From contig JAEXXS010000302.1 of the NCBI GenBank assembly GCA_023451915.1, positions 1-6,898 of the forward strand: 6,898 bases of DNA, read 5' to 3'. Within the stretch, counting starts at the first letter, position 1. Every line of letters begins with the position of its first letter. This document shows, one piece after another, positions 1-6,831 of this stretch. The DNA is from Pseudomonadota bacterium (GTDB lineage Bacteria; Pseudomonadota; Alphaproteobacteria; Rhizobiales; Rhizobiaceae). The translations under genes and the position numbers were made by a program. The notes under the pieces were generated by a model that saw only the letters and a program-made list of their open reading frames with translations, was not told where the DNA came from and ran no database searches.

Positions 1-370
1 CGGCATAGTTCGGAGCGACCATCGGATAGTTAGGATCGAGATCCCACTTTTCGCGGTACTGTTCCGGGGTCATGTTGTAATGGGTCATCAGGTGGCGCTT
101 GAGCGACTTGAACTTCTTGCCGTCTTCGAGGCAGATGATGTAGTCGTCATGAACCGACTTCTTCGGATTGACGGCTGGCTTCGGCTTTTCGACGACAACC
201 GGCGCTTCTTCACGTTCCACATGACGCTTGAAAGCGGCATGAACATCGGCGATCAACAGTGGCAACTCGCCCGCACGAATCGAATTATTGCCAACATAAG
301 CAGCGACAACATCCGCGGTCAGGCTCAGAAGCAGTTCTGCGCTTTCGTCGTGCGTATCCAGATTTTCCAT
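1..370 (-). CDS. mucR: MucR/Ros-family zinc-finger transcriptional regulator (C-terminus cut by window edge)
   Basis: DNA-binding regulator of the MucR/Ros family, which in alphaproteobacteria represses exopolysaccharide, motility, cell-envelope and virulence genes by binding AT-rich sites. I translated 123 residues from the ATG at 370; the family is usually about 140-150 residues, so roughly 20-25 are missing beyond position 1. The N-terminal half (residues ~8-48) is the helical region linked in the family to oligomerisation. A Pro/Lys/Val-rich linker follows (~53-70), then the prokaryotic zinc finger with Cys80, Asp83, His93 and His97, and the typical block ending PMVAPNYA. The second Cys of Ros is Asp here, and the last Ros His position (98) is Tyr, with His97 beside it. 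An AGGA ribosome binding site lies 6 nt upstream (377-380). The gene is divergent from ptrB. Family assignment is firm; which paralogue this is, and its targets, are not known from the sequence. Confidence 0.9.
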   Translation of the reverse strand, partial: MENLDTHDESAELLLSLTADVVAAYVGNNSIRAGELPLLIADVHAAFKRHVEREEAPVVVEKPKPAVNPKKSVHDDYIICLEDGKKFKSLKRHLMTHYNMTPEQYREKWDLDPNYPMVAPNYA

Positions 371-945
371 CGGTTTTCCTTTTTTACTTCTTATCGTTTG
401 TTTTTCCGCAATTTTCGGCATCGATGACACATCTGAAGTCGTGATTGCGTATCTCAGAACTCTAGCCAGCTCATTTATGACCGCACTTAACAACTAGCAT
501 CTGCTTTTGCAATAGAATTGTTGTGCGAAATTACATTAATAATAGCCTATTATTCTTCACGTCACAAATAAAAATAACGAAAACAAAGCCATTTCGTGGA
601 TATCTGAGCTCGGCAATTTCATCGGTTCATTCATGACGCGCATCGTTTATTGCCGATAAAGCAACCATATATAGTCTTTCGTCACGGCACGCATAATTTG
701 TGTGACCAAAATCAACAACCGCCGTTTGCTTGTTGCTATGTCGTAGCCTCTCGAAACAAACACTTTTCACCAATTGCAGCACTGCCCCTAAAATCGGGCG
801 CGAAAAAGGCATTGCTTAAATATATTTCGTTGAAATCAACTCGCTTTCGGCTGTGCTCGAAACTATATATGCATCAATATCCGCCTTCCAAAGGGTCTTT
901 AGAGCGACCCGCAACAATTTGAAACAATGTTCGTTGGAATCTTGA
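371..945. other. Long AT-rich divergent intergenic region between mucR and ptrB
   Basis: This 575-bp stretch must hold the control regions of both divergent genes. It is clearly AT-richer than its surroundings: by hand count 481-600 has 40 G/C in 120 bases (33%). It contains A-tracts (around 567-586), several TpA-rich runs (TATATATA-like at 666-673, 819-826 and 864-870), a perfect palindrome at 538-554 and a small inverted repeat GTTGA-AA-TCAAC at 829-840. Short open frames exist on both strands, but none has a good ribosome binding site or a protein-like composition. I could not find a convincing -35/-10 pair for either gene. AT-rich DNA with TpA steps is the type of DNA that MucR-family proteins bind, and such regulators often control themselves, so autoregulation here is a reasonable inference. 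Confidence 0.6.
538..554. promoter_or_regulatory. Perfect 17-bp palindrome, possible operator
   Basis: AATAATAG-C-CTATTATT: two perfect 8-bp arms around a single central base. It lies about 168 bp upstream of the mucR start and 391 bp upstream of the ptrB start, in the most AT-rich part of the spacer. The odd-centred symmetry fits a dimeric regulator site better than a terminator, since the loop would be one base. It does not match an Irr, RirA, Fur or FNR box that I know. The binding protein is unknown. Confidence 0.4.
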
Positions 946-3054
946 ATGTCTCACAACTTTTGCCAGCCGCAGCCTCCGCACGCCCCAAAACATCCGCATA
1001 ACGATACCCGTCACGGCATTACCCGCACAGACGACTACGCCTGGCTTCGTGCAGACAACTGGCAGGAAGTCTTCAAGGACCCGTCAGTTCTTTCCCCGGA
1101 AATACGCGCGCATCTCGATGCTGAGAACGCCTATCAGGCAAGCCTGATGCAGAACACGGAAGCGCTGCAGAAAGAGCTTTTCGCGGAAATGCGCGGTCGC
1201 ATCAAGGAAGATGATTCCTCGGTGCCCTCGAAGGACGGTCCCTATGCTTACGGCGTTTCCTACCGAACCGGGGGCGAGCAGCCCTACTTCATTCGCACGC
1301 CGCGCGATGGCGGGGCGGAAACGATCCTGCTTGATGGCGACAAGGAAGGTGAAGGCAAGGCCTATTTTCGGCTTGCTTCGGCAGACCACGCCCCTAATCA
1401 CAATCTTTTGATCTGGGGATATGACGACAAGGGATCGGAATTCTACAAGCTGAAGGTGCGTGATCTCACGACCATGGCCGAGCTATCGGACATAATCACC
1501 GACACCAATGGCGGCGGCACGTGGGATGCAGAAAGCAAAGGCTTTTTCTATACGCGGCTCGATGAAAATCATCGCCCGTCGAAAGTTTTCTATCACCGCA
1601 TCGGCACGGACCAGTCCGAAGACCGGCTGATCTTTGAAGAACAGGACGCCGGCTTCTTCCTCGGCGTCGGCGGCTCCGCGCTGGACGACTATATCTTCAT
1701 CGACATTCACGACCACGAAACATCGGAATGTTGGCTGCTGCCTGCCAACGATCCGGCGGCCAAGCCGCAACTCATCATGGCCCGCAAGACCGGCACAGAA
1801 TACGATATCGCGCCGGGGGGCGATGAATTCTTCATCCTGACCAATGCCGATGGCGCCAAGGATTTCAAAATCTGCAAAGCGCCAGCCGCCGCGCCGCAGC
1901 CGGAAAACTGGGTGGACGTGGTGGCGGAAAAGCCGGGTCGGCTGATCCTCTCGCATTCCGCCTACAAGCATCATCTTGTCTGGATGGAACGCGATAACGG
2001 CTTGCCGCGGATCGTTATCCGGGATCGCCAGACCGGTGAACAACACGCCATTGCCTTTGACGAGGAAGCCTATTCGCTTGGCCTGCATGGCAGCGCCGAA
2101 TATGACACCGAGGTCATCCGCTTCTCCTATTCTTCGATGACGACGCCGGAACAGCTCTTTGATTACAATATGCATACCCGCGAGCGGACGCTGTTGAAGA
2201 CGCAGGAAGTCCCGTCAGGCCATGTGATCGACGATTATGTGACGCGCCGCATTCTTGCACCCGCAGCCGATGGCGAACTGGTGCCGGTCTCGATCCTCTA
2301 CCACAAGGATACCAAGCTGGACGGCTCGGCTCCGTGCCTGCTCTACGGCTATGGCTCCTACGGCATCACCATTCCGGCAAGCTTCAGCACGTCGCGCCTG
2401 TCGCTGGTGGATCGCGGTTTTGTCTATGCCATCGCGCATATTCGCGGCGGCAAGGACAAGGGCTTCGCCTGGTATGAAAGCGGCAAGCGCGACAAGAAGA
2501 TGAACACCTTTACCGACTTCATCGCCGCCGCAAAACATCTGGTCGGCGAAGGCTTTACCAGCCATGACCGCATTGTCGCCCATGGCGGGTCGGCAGGCGG
2601 CATGCTGATGGGCGCGATTGCCAATCTCGCGCCGGAAGCCTTTGGCGGGATTATTGCGGAAGTGCCGTTTGTCGATGTGCTGAATACCATGCTCGACGAT
2701 ACGCTGCCGCTCACCCCACCGGAATGGCCGGAATGGGGCAACCCGATTGCCTCGGAAGCGGATTATCGCACCATCGCCGCCTATTCGCCCTATGACAATG
2801 TGGCGGCGCAGGCCTATCCGGCCATTCTGGCGGTTGCAGGCCTGACCGACCCCCGCGTCACCTATTGGGAGCCGGCAAAATGGGTTGCGAAGCTCCGTGA
2901 AATGAAAACCGATGACCATCCGGTCCTGTTCCGCATCAATATGGATGCGGGGCATGCGGGCGCTTCGGGCCGTTTCTCGCGGCTGGAAGAAGTCGCCTTT
3001 ACGCAGGCTTTCGCCCTGAAAGTCGTCGGCAAGGTTCCGGGCTTCGAAGGCTGA
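946..3054 (+). CDS. ptrB: Oligopeptidase B (prolyl oligopeptidase family, S9A)
   Basis: Cytoplasmic serine peptidase that cleaves short peptides after basic residues. The protein is 702 residues; E. coli PtrB is about 686. No signal peptide is present. The N-terminal part (about 10-430) is the S9 beta-propeller that gates access; it opens with the family hallmark around HGITRTDDYAWLR (residues 23-35). The C-terminal alpha/beta-hydrolase domain (about 460-695) carries the nucleophile Ser549 in HGGSAGG, Asp635 in GLTDPRV and His670 in MDAGHAG, so the triad is complete. Of the acidic residues that set basic specificity in enterobacterial enzymes, one S1 glutamate is kept (Glu593), but the second is Pro595 and the S2 aspartates are Pro477 and Ser479 (alignment from memory). 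The start is supported by a modest GGA 7 nt upstream (936-938) and the family-like N-terminus. The gene is followed by a strong hairpin and is probably monocistronic. Confidence 0.96.
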   Translation: MSHNFCQPQPPHAPKHPHNDTRHGITRTDDYAWLRADNWQEVFKDPSVLSPEIRAHLDAENAYQASLMQNTEALQKELFAEMRGRIKEDDSSVPSKDGPYAYGVSYRTGGEQPYFIRTPRDGGAETILLDGDKEGEGKAYFRLASADHAPNHNLLIWGYDDKGSEFYKLKVRDLTTMAELSDIITDTNGGGTWDAESKGFFYTRLDENHRPSKVFYHRIGTDQSEDRLIFEEQDAGFFLGVGGSALDDYIFIDIHDHETSECWLLPANDPAAKPQLIMARKTGTEYDIAPGGDEFFILTNADGAKDFKICKAPAAAPQPENWVDVVAEKPGRLILSHSAYKHHLVWMERDNGLPRIVIRDRQTGEQHAIAFDEEAYSLGLHGSAEYDTEVIRFSYSSMTTPEQLFDYNMHTRERTLLKTQEVPSGHVIDDYVTRRILAPAADGELVPVSILYHKDTKLDGSAPCLLYGYGSYGITIPASFSTSRLSLVDRGFVYAIAHIRGGKDKGFAWYESGKRDKKMNTFTDFIAAAKHLVGEGFTSHDRIVAHGGSAGGMLMGAIANLAPEAFGGIIAEVPFVDVLNTMLDDTLPLTPPEWPEWGNPIASEADYRTIAAYSPYDNVAAQAYPAILAVAGLTDPRVTYWEPAKWVAKLREMKTDDHPVLFRINMDAGHAGASGRFSRLEEVAFTQAFALKVVGKVPGFEG

Positions 3055-3065
3055 AACCAAATCAG

Positions 3066-3092
3066 GCTCCAGCGGGTTTACCTCGCTGGAGC
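3066..3092 (+). terminator. Strong hairpin after ptrB, probable terminator
   Basis: GCTCCAGCG (3066-3074) pairs perfectly with CGCTGGAGC (3084-3092). The 9-bp stem can be extended inward by a G-T and a G-C pair, leaving a short TTTAC loop. It begins 12 nt after the ptrB stop codon. The following bases (AAGTTAAAATAA) lack a proper T-run on either strand, so it may stop transcription weakly or mainly protect the 3' end of the mRNA. Confidence 0.55.
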
Positions 3093-3168
3093 AAGTTAAA
3101 ATAAGCTACACGTTCGACATTTACGCCCTATACTATCGCAAATTGAATATCGTCACGGAGATTGCATC

Positions 3169-3501
3169 ATGAAAACCGGATGCGTGACTTTTCTGGCGAG
3201 CCTCGCACTGGCGCTGCCAGTCCTTGCGCCCGCCACGACGGGCGCAAATGCGCAGGTGCGGAAGGATGTGAGCGAATATGCCGGGCGGCGTTGCAGCGCG
3301 CCACCGAAGGGCAGCGGCATTATTCTCGGCCAGTTCAGCGGTGTGGACGATTCTCCCATGGTCAGCATGGACGGCATCGTTCCAGTTGATCGCATGCGCT
3401 GCTTCACCAACCTGTCCGAATGCAAGGGCTGGCTCTACACGATGCAGAGCAAATATACCAATGCCGGTCCGGCGACGGTTGCGCGCTGCATCCGACGCTA
3501 A
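3169..3501 (+). CDS. Small exported four-cysteine protein, function unknown
   Basis: A 110-residue protein I do not recognise. Residues 1-28 form a clear Sec-type signal peptide: MKTG, a hydrophobic core at about 6-22, and a cleavage-like ANA|Q at 26-29. The mature part is about 82 residues, basic at its end, with cysteines at 42, 78, 85 and 107. That spacing allows two disulphides in the periplasm. No membrane segment follows the signal, and no catalytic motif is visible. The CF-x5-C arrangement before a last C-terminal Cys loosely recalls short exported DUF3551-type proteins of rhizobia, but the match is weak. GGAG (3157-3160) sits 8 nt before the ATG, which supports this start. It is flanked by the ptrB hairpin upstream and a 117-bp gap to the acyl-CoA synthetase downstream, so it is probably its own transcription unit or a loose leader of the next gene. 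Confidence 0.8.
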   Translation: MKTGCVTFLASLALALPVLAPATTGANAQVRKDVSEYAGRRCSAPPKGSGIILGQFSGVDDSPMVSMDGIVPVDRMRCFTNLSECKGWLYTMQSKYTNAGPATVARCIRR

Positions 3502-3605
3502 ATTTGCCCAAAAAACCGCAATCATTTGCAGCGCCATAAAATGGCAATATCATTGTCGGAGGGTCGGGAACGCGAGAGACACTATCGGGGGGCTGAAATC
3601 GATTT

Positions 3606-3611
3606 GGGAGG
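3606..3611 (+). promoter_or_regulatory. Ribosome binding site that fixes the acyl-CoA synthetase start
   Basis: GGGAGG lies 7 nt before the ATG at 3619. In-frame ATGs also exist at 3526 and 3541, but neither has a comparable site, and the extra 31 residues they would add (rich in Arg, Glu and Gly) do not look like part of this family. The protein from 3619 begins where ACSF2-like synthetases normally begin. Confidence 0.8.
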
Positions 3612-3618
3612 ATCGACG

Positions 3619-5307
3619 ATGCAGCAGGCGAGCTATGTTCATGGCGCGAGTGACCGACTTCTGATCGGCGATACGATTGGCAATCACCTCAACCGCATCG
3701 CTGAACAGCACCCAGACCGGCCGGCCGTGGTCGTGCGCCACCAGAATATCCGCCTGACCTATGCAGAACTGAACGCCCGCGTTGACGCCCTTGCAGAAGG
3801 GCTCCTCGCGATTGGCCTGCGCCCCGGCGAACGGATCGGCATCTGGTCGCCGAACAATCTGGAATGGATATTGACGCAATTCGCCACGGCGAAATCAGGC
3901 TTGATCCTCGTCAATATCAATCCCGCCTACCGGGCGCATGAACTGGAATATGTGCTTGCGAAGGTCGAATGCTCGGCACTGATTCTCGCGCCATCGCTCA
4001 AGACCAGCAATTATCTCGATATATTGCGCTCCATCGTGCCGGAAATCGACAGCGCCCGGCCCGGCCATCTGGTGTCGCAGCGCCTGCCAGCCTTGCGCTG
4101 TGTGATCCGCCTTGGCGAAGAACAGACTGACGGCATGATGAATTTCGATGCAGTTGCTGCCTCAGGCGATGAGGCGGCACGTGATGAACTGCGGCAGCTC
4201 TCGGAAGAACTGCAATTCGACGATCCGATCAATATCCAGTTCACCAGCGGCACCACGGGCAGCCCCAAGGGGGCCACCCTCTCCCACCACAATATTCTCA
4301 ATAATGGCTTTTTCGTCGGCGAGGCCATGCGCCTCACCGAACAGGACCGGCTGTGCATTCCCGTGCCGTTCTATCACTGCTTCGGCATGGTGCTCGGCAA
4401 TCTTGCCTGTATGACCCACGCCGCCTGCATGGTGATCCCGAATGACAGTTTCGATCCGCTTTTGACATTGCAGACCGTGCAGGATGAACAATGCACGGGC
4501 CTGCATGGCGTGCCGACCATGTTCATCGCCATGCTGGATCATCCGCAATTCGCGACGTTCGATCTTCAGAGCCTGCGCACCGGCATCATGGCCGGATCGC
4601 CCTGCCCGGTCGAAATCATGCGCCGGGTGATCAGCGAAATGCACCAGAGCGAAATCACCATCGCTTACGGCATGACGGAAACGAGCCCCGTCAGTTTCCA
4701 GAGTTCGACCAATGACCCGCTGGAACGGCGCGTTTCAACCGTTGGCCGCATTCATCCCCATCTCGAAGTCAAGATTGTCGACGCGGATGGCCGGATCGTG
4801 CCGCGCGGCGAAAAGGGCGAATTGCTGACGCGGGGCTATAGCGTCATGCGCGGTTACTGGAACGATCCGCAAAGCTCGGCGGGCGCTGTCGATGAGGCGG
4901 GCTGGATGCATACCGGCGATCTCGCCACCATCGACGCAGAGGGTTATTGCAACATTGTCGGGCGCATCAAGGATCTGATTATTCGCGGCGGCGAGAACAT
5001 CTATCCCCGTGAGATCGAAGAATTTCTGTTCACCCATCCAGCCATCAGCGATGTGCAGATTTTTGGCATTCCCGACCGCCGCTTCGGCGAGGTTATCTGC
5101 GCCTGGGTCAAACTCAATCAGGACGGACGCCTGAATGAAGCAGAACTGGTCAGCTTCTGCCAGCAGCGGATCGCCCATTACAAAATCCCGGCCCATATCC
5201 GCTTTGTCGATCAGTTCCCCATGACCGTTACCGGAAAAATCCAGAAATTCGTCATGCGCCAGGCCATGATCGAAGAACTGGAATTGGAGGAAATAAAGAC
5301 AGCCTGA
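3619..5307 (+). CDS. ACSF2-like fatty acyl-CoA synthetase (AMP-binding)
   Basis: ATP-dependent acid-CoA ligase: it adenylates a carboxylic acid, then forms the acyl-CoA thioester, feeding fatty acids into beta-oxidation or lipid synthesis. The protein is 562 residues with no signal peptide, so cytoplasmic or loosely membrane-associated. The core motifs are intact: P-loop [10 protein letters not shown] (209-218), YGMTETSP (350-357), TGDL with Asp434, [16 protein letters not shown] (448-463) with hinge Lys451/Asp452, and catalytic Lys540 in [19 protein letters not shown] and the [10 protein letters not shown] region resemble the ACSF2-type branch, known for medium-chain acids, but chain length cannot be read from sequence. 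The start at 3619 is chosen on its GGGAGG site and family length. It shares its strand with the small exported gene 117 bp upstream and ends 4 bp from the stop of the opposing cycG. Confidence 0.93.
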   Translation: MQQASYVHGASDRLLIGDTIGNHLNRIAEQHPDRPAVVVRHQNIRLTYAELNARVDALAEGLLAIGLRPGERIGIWSPNNLEWILTQFATAKSGLILVNINPAYRAHELEYVLAKVECSALILAPSLKTSNYLDILRSIVPEIDSARPGHLVSQRLPALRCVIRLGEEQTDGMMNFDAVAASGDEAARDELRQLSEELQFDDPINIQFTSGTTGSPKGATLSHHNILNNGFFVGEAMRLTEQDRLCIPVPFYHCFGMVLGNLACMTHAACMVIPNDSFDPLLTLQTVQDEQCTGLHGVPTMFIAMLDHPQFATFDLQSLRTGIMAGSPCPVEIMRRVISEMHQSEITIAYGMTETSPVSFQSSTNDPLERRVSTVGRIHPHLEVKIVDADGRIVPRGEKGELLTRGYSVMRGYWNDPQSSAGAVDEAGWMHTGDLATIDAEGYCNIVGRIKDLIIRGGENIYPREIEEFLFTHPAISDVQIFGIPDRRFGEVICAWVKLNQDGRLNEAELVSFCQQRIAHYKIPAHIRFVDQFPMTVTGKIQKFVMRQAMIEELELEEIKTA

Positions 5308-5311
5308 ACCG

Positions 5312-6259
5312 TTATTCCTTCTTATAGCCGTTCGCATGGGGAGGAATGGCCTTCAGATAGGCTGCGATTGCAGCGCGGTCGGCTTCCGTCAGATGCGCCA
5401 TATTGGACACTACATCGGTCATCGATCCGCCGAGCGAATCGAAGTCAGGCGTGAAGCCGCTTTGCAGCGCATAGGCGATATCCTTTTCGCTCCAGTCGCC
5501 AATGCCACCCTCGCCTGTGGTGATATTCGGGACCACGCTCTTCTTGCCGTCGCTGCCGGTTTCCGCCGACAACGCCCCCGCCAGCCACTGGCCGGTCTGT
5601 AGCCCGCCAATCAGATTGCGCGGGGTATGGCATTCGCCGCAATGACCGAGCGCTTCGGTCAGATATTGCCCTCGTGTCACGAGGTCGGATGCATCGGCGA
5701 TATCAACTGCGGGCGCATCCGACAGGTAAAGATGTTTCCAGATGCCGAGACTGCGGCGAATATTGAAGGGAAATCCGAGCTTGTGCGGTGCTGCGACATT
5801 GTCCGATGGCGGCAATGTCTTCATAAACGCATAGAGATCGGCCACATCCTGCGGCTCCATTCGGCTATAGGACGTGTAGGGAAAGGACGGGTAGAGATGC
5901 TCGCCCTGCTTGCCGACACCTTTCAGCATCGCATTGGCAAAATCCTGAATGGTCCAGGTGCCGATGCCTTGTTCGGAGGGCGAGATATTCGGCACGACGA
6001 AAGTGCCGAAATCCGAGACCAGTTCATGGCCGCCCGCCAGCACTTTGCGTGCATCGCCTGCGGCGCCGGGCGCGGCGTGGCAGGAGGCGCACCCGCCTGC
6101 CCAGAAAACCTGTTCACCCTTCGTTGCATCGCCGGGCTTCATGGAAGCCAGAACCGCGCTATCCACTTTTTGCGGCGTGGTCAGAATCCAAAAGGCGGCA
6201 GCGCCAATGACAAGCACGGCACCGGCGGCATATGCCAGTTTGCGGACCATCCTACCCAT
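5312..6259 (-). CDS. cycG: Membrane-anchored dihaem cytochrome c (CycG-like)
   Basis: Electron-transfer protein with two covalent haems, likely held on the periplasmic face of the inner membrane. It is 315 residues from the ATG at 6259. Residues ~8-27 form a hydrophobic N-terminal anchor after a basic start (GRMVRK), with no clear cleavage site. Haem-binding CASCH is at 57-61 and CGECH at 207-211, one per cytochrome domain. The usual sixth-ligand methionines are probably in YSRMEPQD and in the GGSMTDVV region near the C-terminus. The domain pair resembles the cytochrome subunits of periplasmic alcohol and gluconate dehydrogenases and CycG of Rhodobacter sphaeroides, but no dehydrogenase is encoded here. 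It lies 53 bp downstream of cycF on the same strand, so probably one operon. The start is uncertain: ATG 6250 (Met4) has GGA about 9 nt upstream, arguably better placed than for 6259. Confidence 0.88.
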   Translation of the reverse strand: MGRMVRKLAYAAGAVLVIGAAAFWILTTPQKVDSAVLASMKPGDATKGEQVFWAGGCASCHAAPGAAGDARKVLAGGHELVSDFGTFVVPNISPSEQGIGTWTIQDFANAMLKGVGKQGEHLYPSFPYTSYSRMEPQDVADLYAFMKTLPPSDNVAAPHKLGFPFNIRRSLGIWKHLYLSDAPAVDIADASDLVTRGQYLTEALGHCGECHTPRNLIGGLQTGQWLAGALSAETGSDGKKSVVPNITTGEGGIGDWSEKDIAYALQSGFTPDFDSLGGSMTDVVSNMAHLTEADRAAIAAYLKAIPPHANGYKKE

Positions 6260-6266
6260 TCCATTG

Positions 6267-6296
6267 CGGCAGTTTCACTCTCAAATGAAACTGCCG
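6267..6296 (-). other. Intercistronic hairpin between cycF and cycG
   Basis: CGGCAGTTTCA (6267-6277) and TGAAACTGCCG (6286-6295/6296) form a perfect 11-bp stem with an 8-base loop. On the cycF-cycG transcript the hairpin follows the cycF stop by 16 nt and ends about 7 nt before the annotated cycG start, leaving the AATGGA ribosome-binding stretch just outside the stem. No T-run follows on that strand; the T-run (ATTTTG) follows it on the plus strand. It could stabilise a cycF-only mRNA, reduce expression of cycG, or terminate plus-strand antisense transcription. Confidence 0.6.
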
Positions 6297-6312
6297 ATTT
6301 TGTCGAAGCCTA

Positions 6313-6759
6313 TCAGTCTTTCTTGACGCGGAAGGCCTGATGGCAGGAACCGCAATTGGCGGCAACCTGCTGGAACGCCGTTTTCAGTGCAGCTACATTT
6401 TGCGGCTTGGCAGCCACGGCAGCGGCGGCATCGGCGCGGAACTTTTCGACATGCTTGACGAAATCGTCCTTGTTTTCCCAGATTTTGGGCGAAGCTTCCG
6501 TATCACCCTTATCCGAACCGGCGGGGAACAGTTTATCGACATCAAGCTTCTTGGCATCGGCATCGATCTTTTCGAGCGCCGCCAGAACGGCAGCCGCTTC
6601 AAACGGCTTTTCACCTTTGACCACCGGCGCGATCTGGCCGACCGAACGGCCCAGATCCTTCATGAGAGCCTGACGATCGCCAATCGCATCGGCCTGCCCC
6701 AGTCCCATATTGGCGACGAGAACTGCCGCAGAACCAACCGTAAGAAAAAACAAACGCAT
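6313..6759 (-). CDS. cycF: Class II cytochrome c (c-556/c-554 type, CycF-like), periplasmic
   Basis: Small soluble periplasmic monohaem cytochrome of the cytochrome c' superfamily (four-helix bundle with the haem site at the C-terminus). It is 148 residues. A signal peptide is evident: MRLFFLTVGSAAVLVANMGLGQADA, cleaved near residue 25. The single haem motif CGSCH is at 136-140, nine residues from the end as expected for class II. Met33, in RQALMK of the first mature helix, lies where the sixth ligand sits in low-spin c-556/c-554 proteins, which suggests an electron carrier rather than a gas-binding c'. The start is well supported: GGAGG (complement of 6765-6769) lies 5 nt upstream. It is the first gene of a pair with the dihaem cytochrome, the same order as the R. 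sphaeroides cycF-cycG operon. The exact redox partners are not evident. Confidence 0.9.
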   Translation of the reverse strand: MRLFFLTVGSAAVLVANMGLGQADAIGDRQALMKDLGRSVGQIAPVVKGEKPFEAAAVLAALEKIDADAKKLDVDKLFPAGSDKGDTEASPKIWENKDDFVKHVEKFRADAAAAVAAKPQNVAALKTAFQQVAANCGSCHQAFRVKKD

Positions 6760-6764
6760 GTAGT

Positions 6765-6769
6765 CCTCC
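6765..6769 (-). promoter_or_regulatory. Strong ribosome binding site of cycF
   Basis: GGAGG on the minus strand, 5 nt before the ATG at 6759. It is far stronger than anything in front of cycG, which suggests that CycF is made in excess over CycG. Confidence 0.8.
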
Positions 6770-6802
6770 GCATTTCATTGAACAAAACCGATCTGATGGC
6801 GA

Positions 6803-6831
6803 AATATCCGATACAATCCCTGCCATTGCAA
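6803..6831 (-). promoter_or_regulatory. Possible sigma-70-type promoter of cycF
   Basis: On the minus strand TTGCAA (6826-6831) and GATATT (6803-6808) are 17 bp apart, giving a leader of roughly 35 nt before the cycF start codon. The -35 matches TTGACA at 4 of 6 positions and the -10 matches TATAAT at 4 of 6. Such matches arise easily in AT-rich DNA. The rest of 6770-6898 holds no gene that I can see. Confidence 0.3.

Noticed and set aside
701..717. TGTGA-CCAAAA-TCAACA resembling a CRP/FNR-type half-site pair
   Set aside because: The second half does not match TCACA at the right spacing and CRP-type control is not typical here; too weak to report as a site.
627..812. A 61-residue open frame on the minus strand in the same spacer
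   Set aside because: No ribosome binding site or family resemblance; it overlaps the opposite-strand frame and looks like chance.
650..922. A 90-residue open frame on the plus strand in the AT-rich spacer
   Set aside because: No convincing ribosome binding site, irregular composition, no recognisable domain, and it sits in DNA with non-coding character.
913..928. Two AACAAT copies 10 bp apart just before ptrB
   Set aside because: Only two six-base copies in AT-rich DNA; easily chance.
2215..3060. A 281-residue open frame antisense to ptrB (also 1483-2175)
   Set aside because: GC-rich codon bias in ptrB produces long antisense frames; the translation is rich in Arg and Gly with no domain, while ptrB on the other strand is unmistakable.
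3113..3134. TTCGAC followed by TATACT before the small exported gene
   Set aside because: The spacing is 10 bp rather than about 17, so the two elements cannot form one sigma-70 promoter; TATACT alone is not enough.
5627..6340. A 237-residue plus-strand frame across cycG
   Set aside because: It is the shadow of a gene with two clear haem motifs on the minus strand and has no family features of its own.
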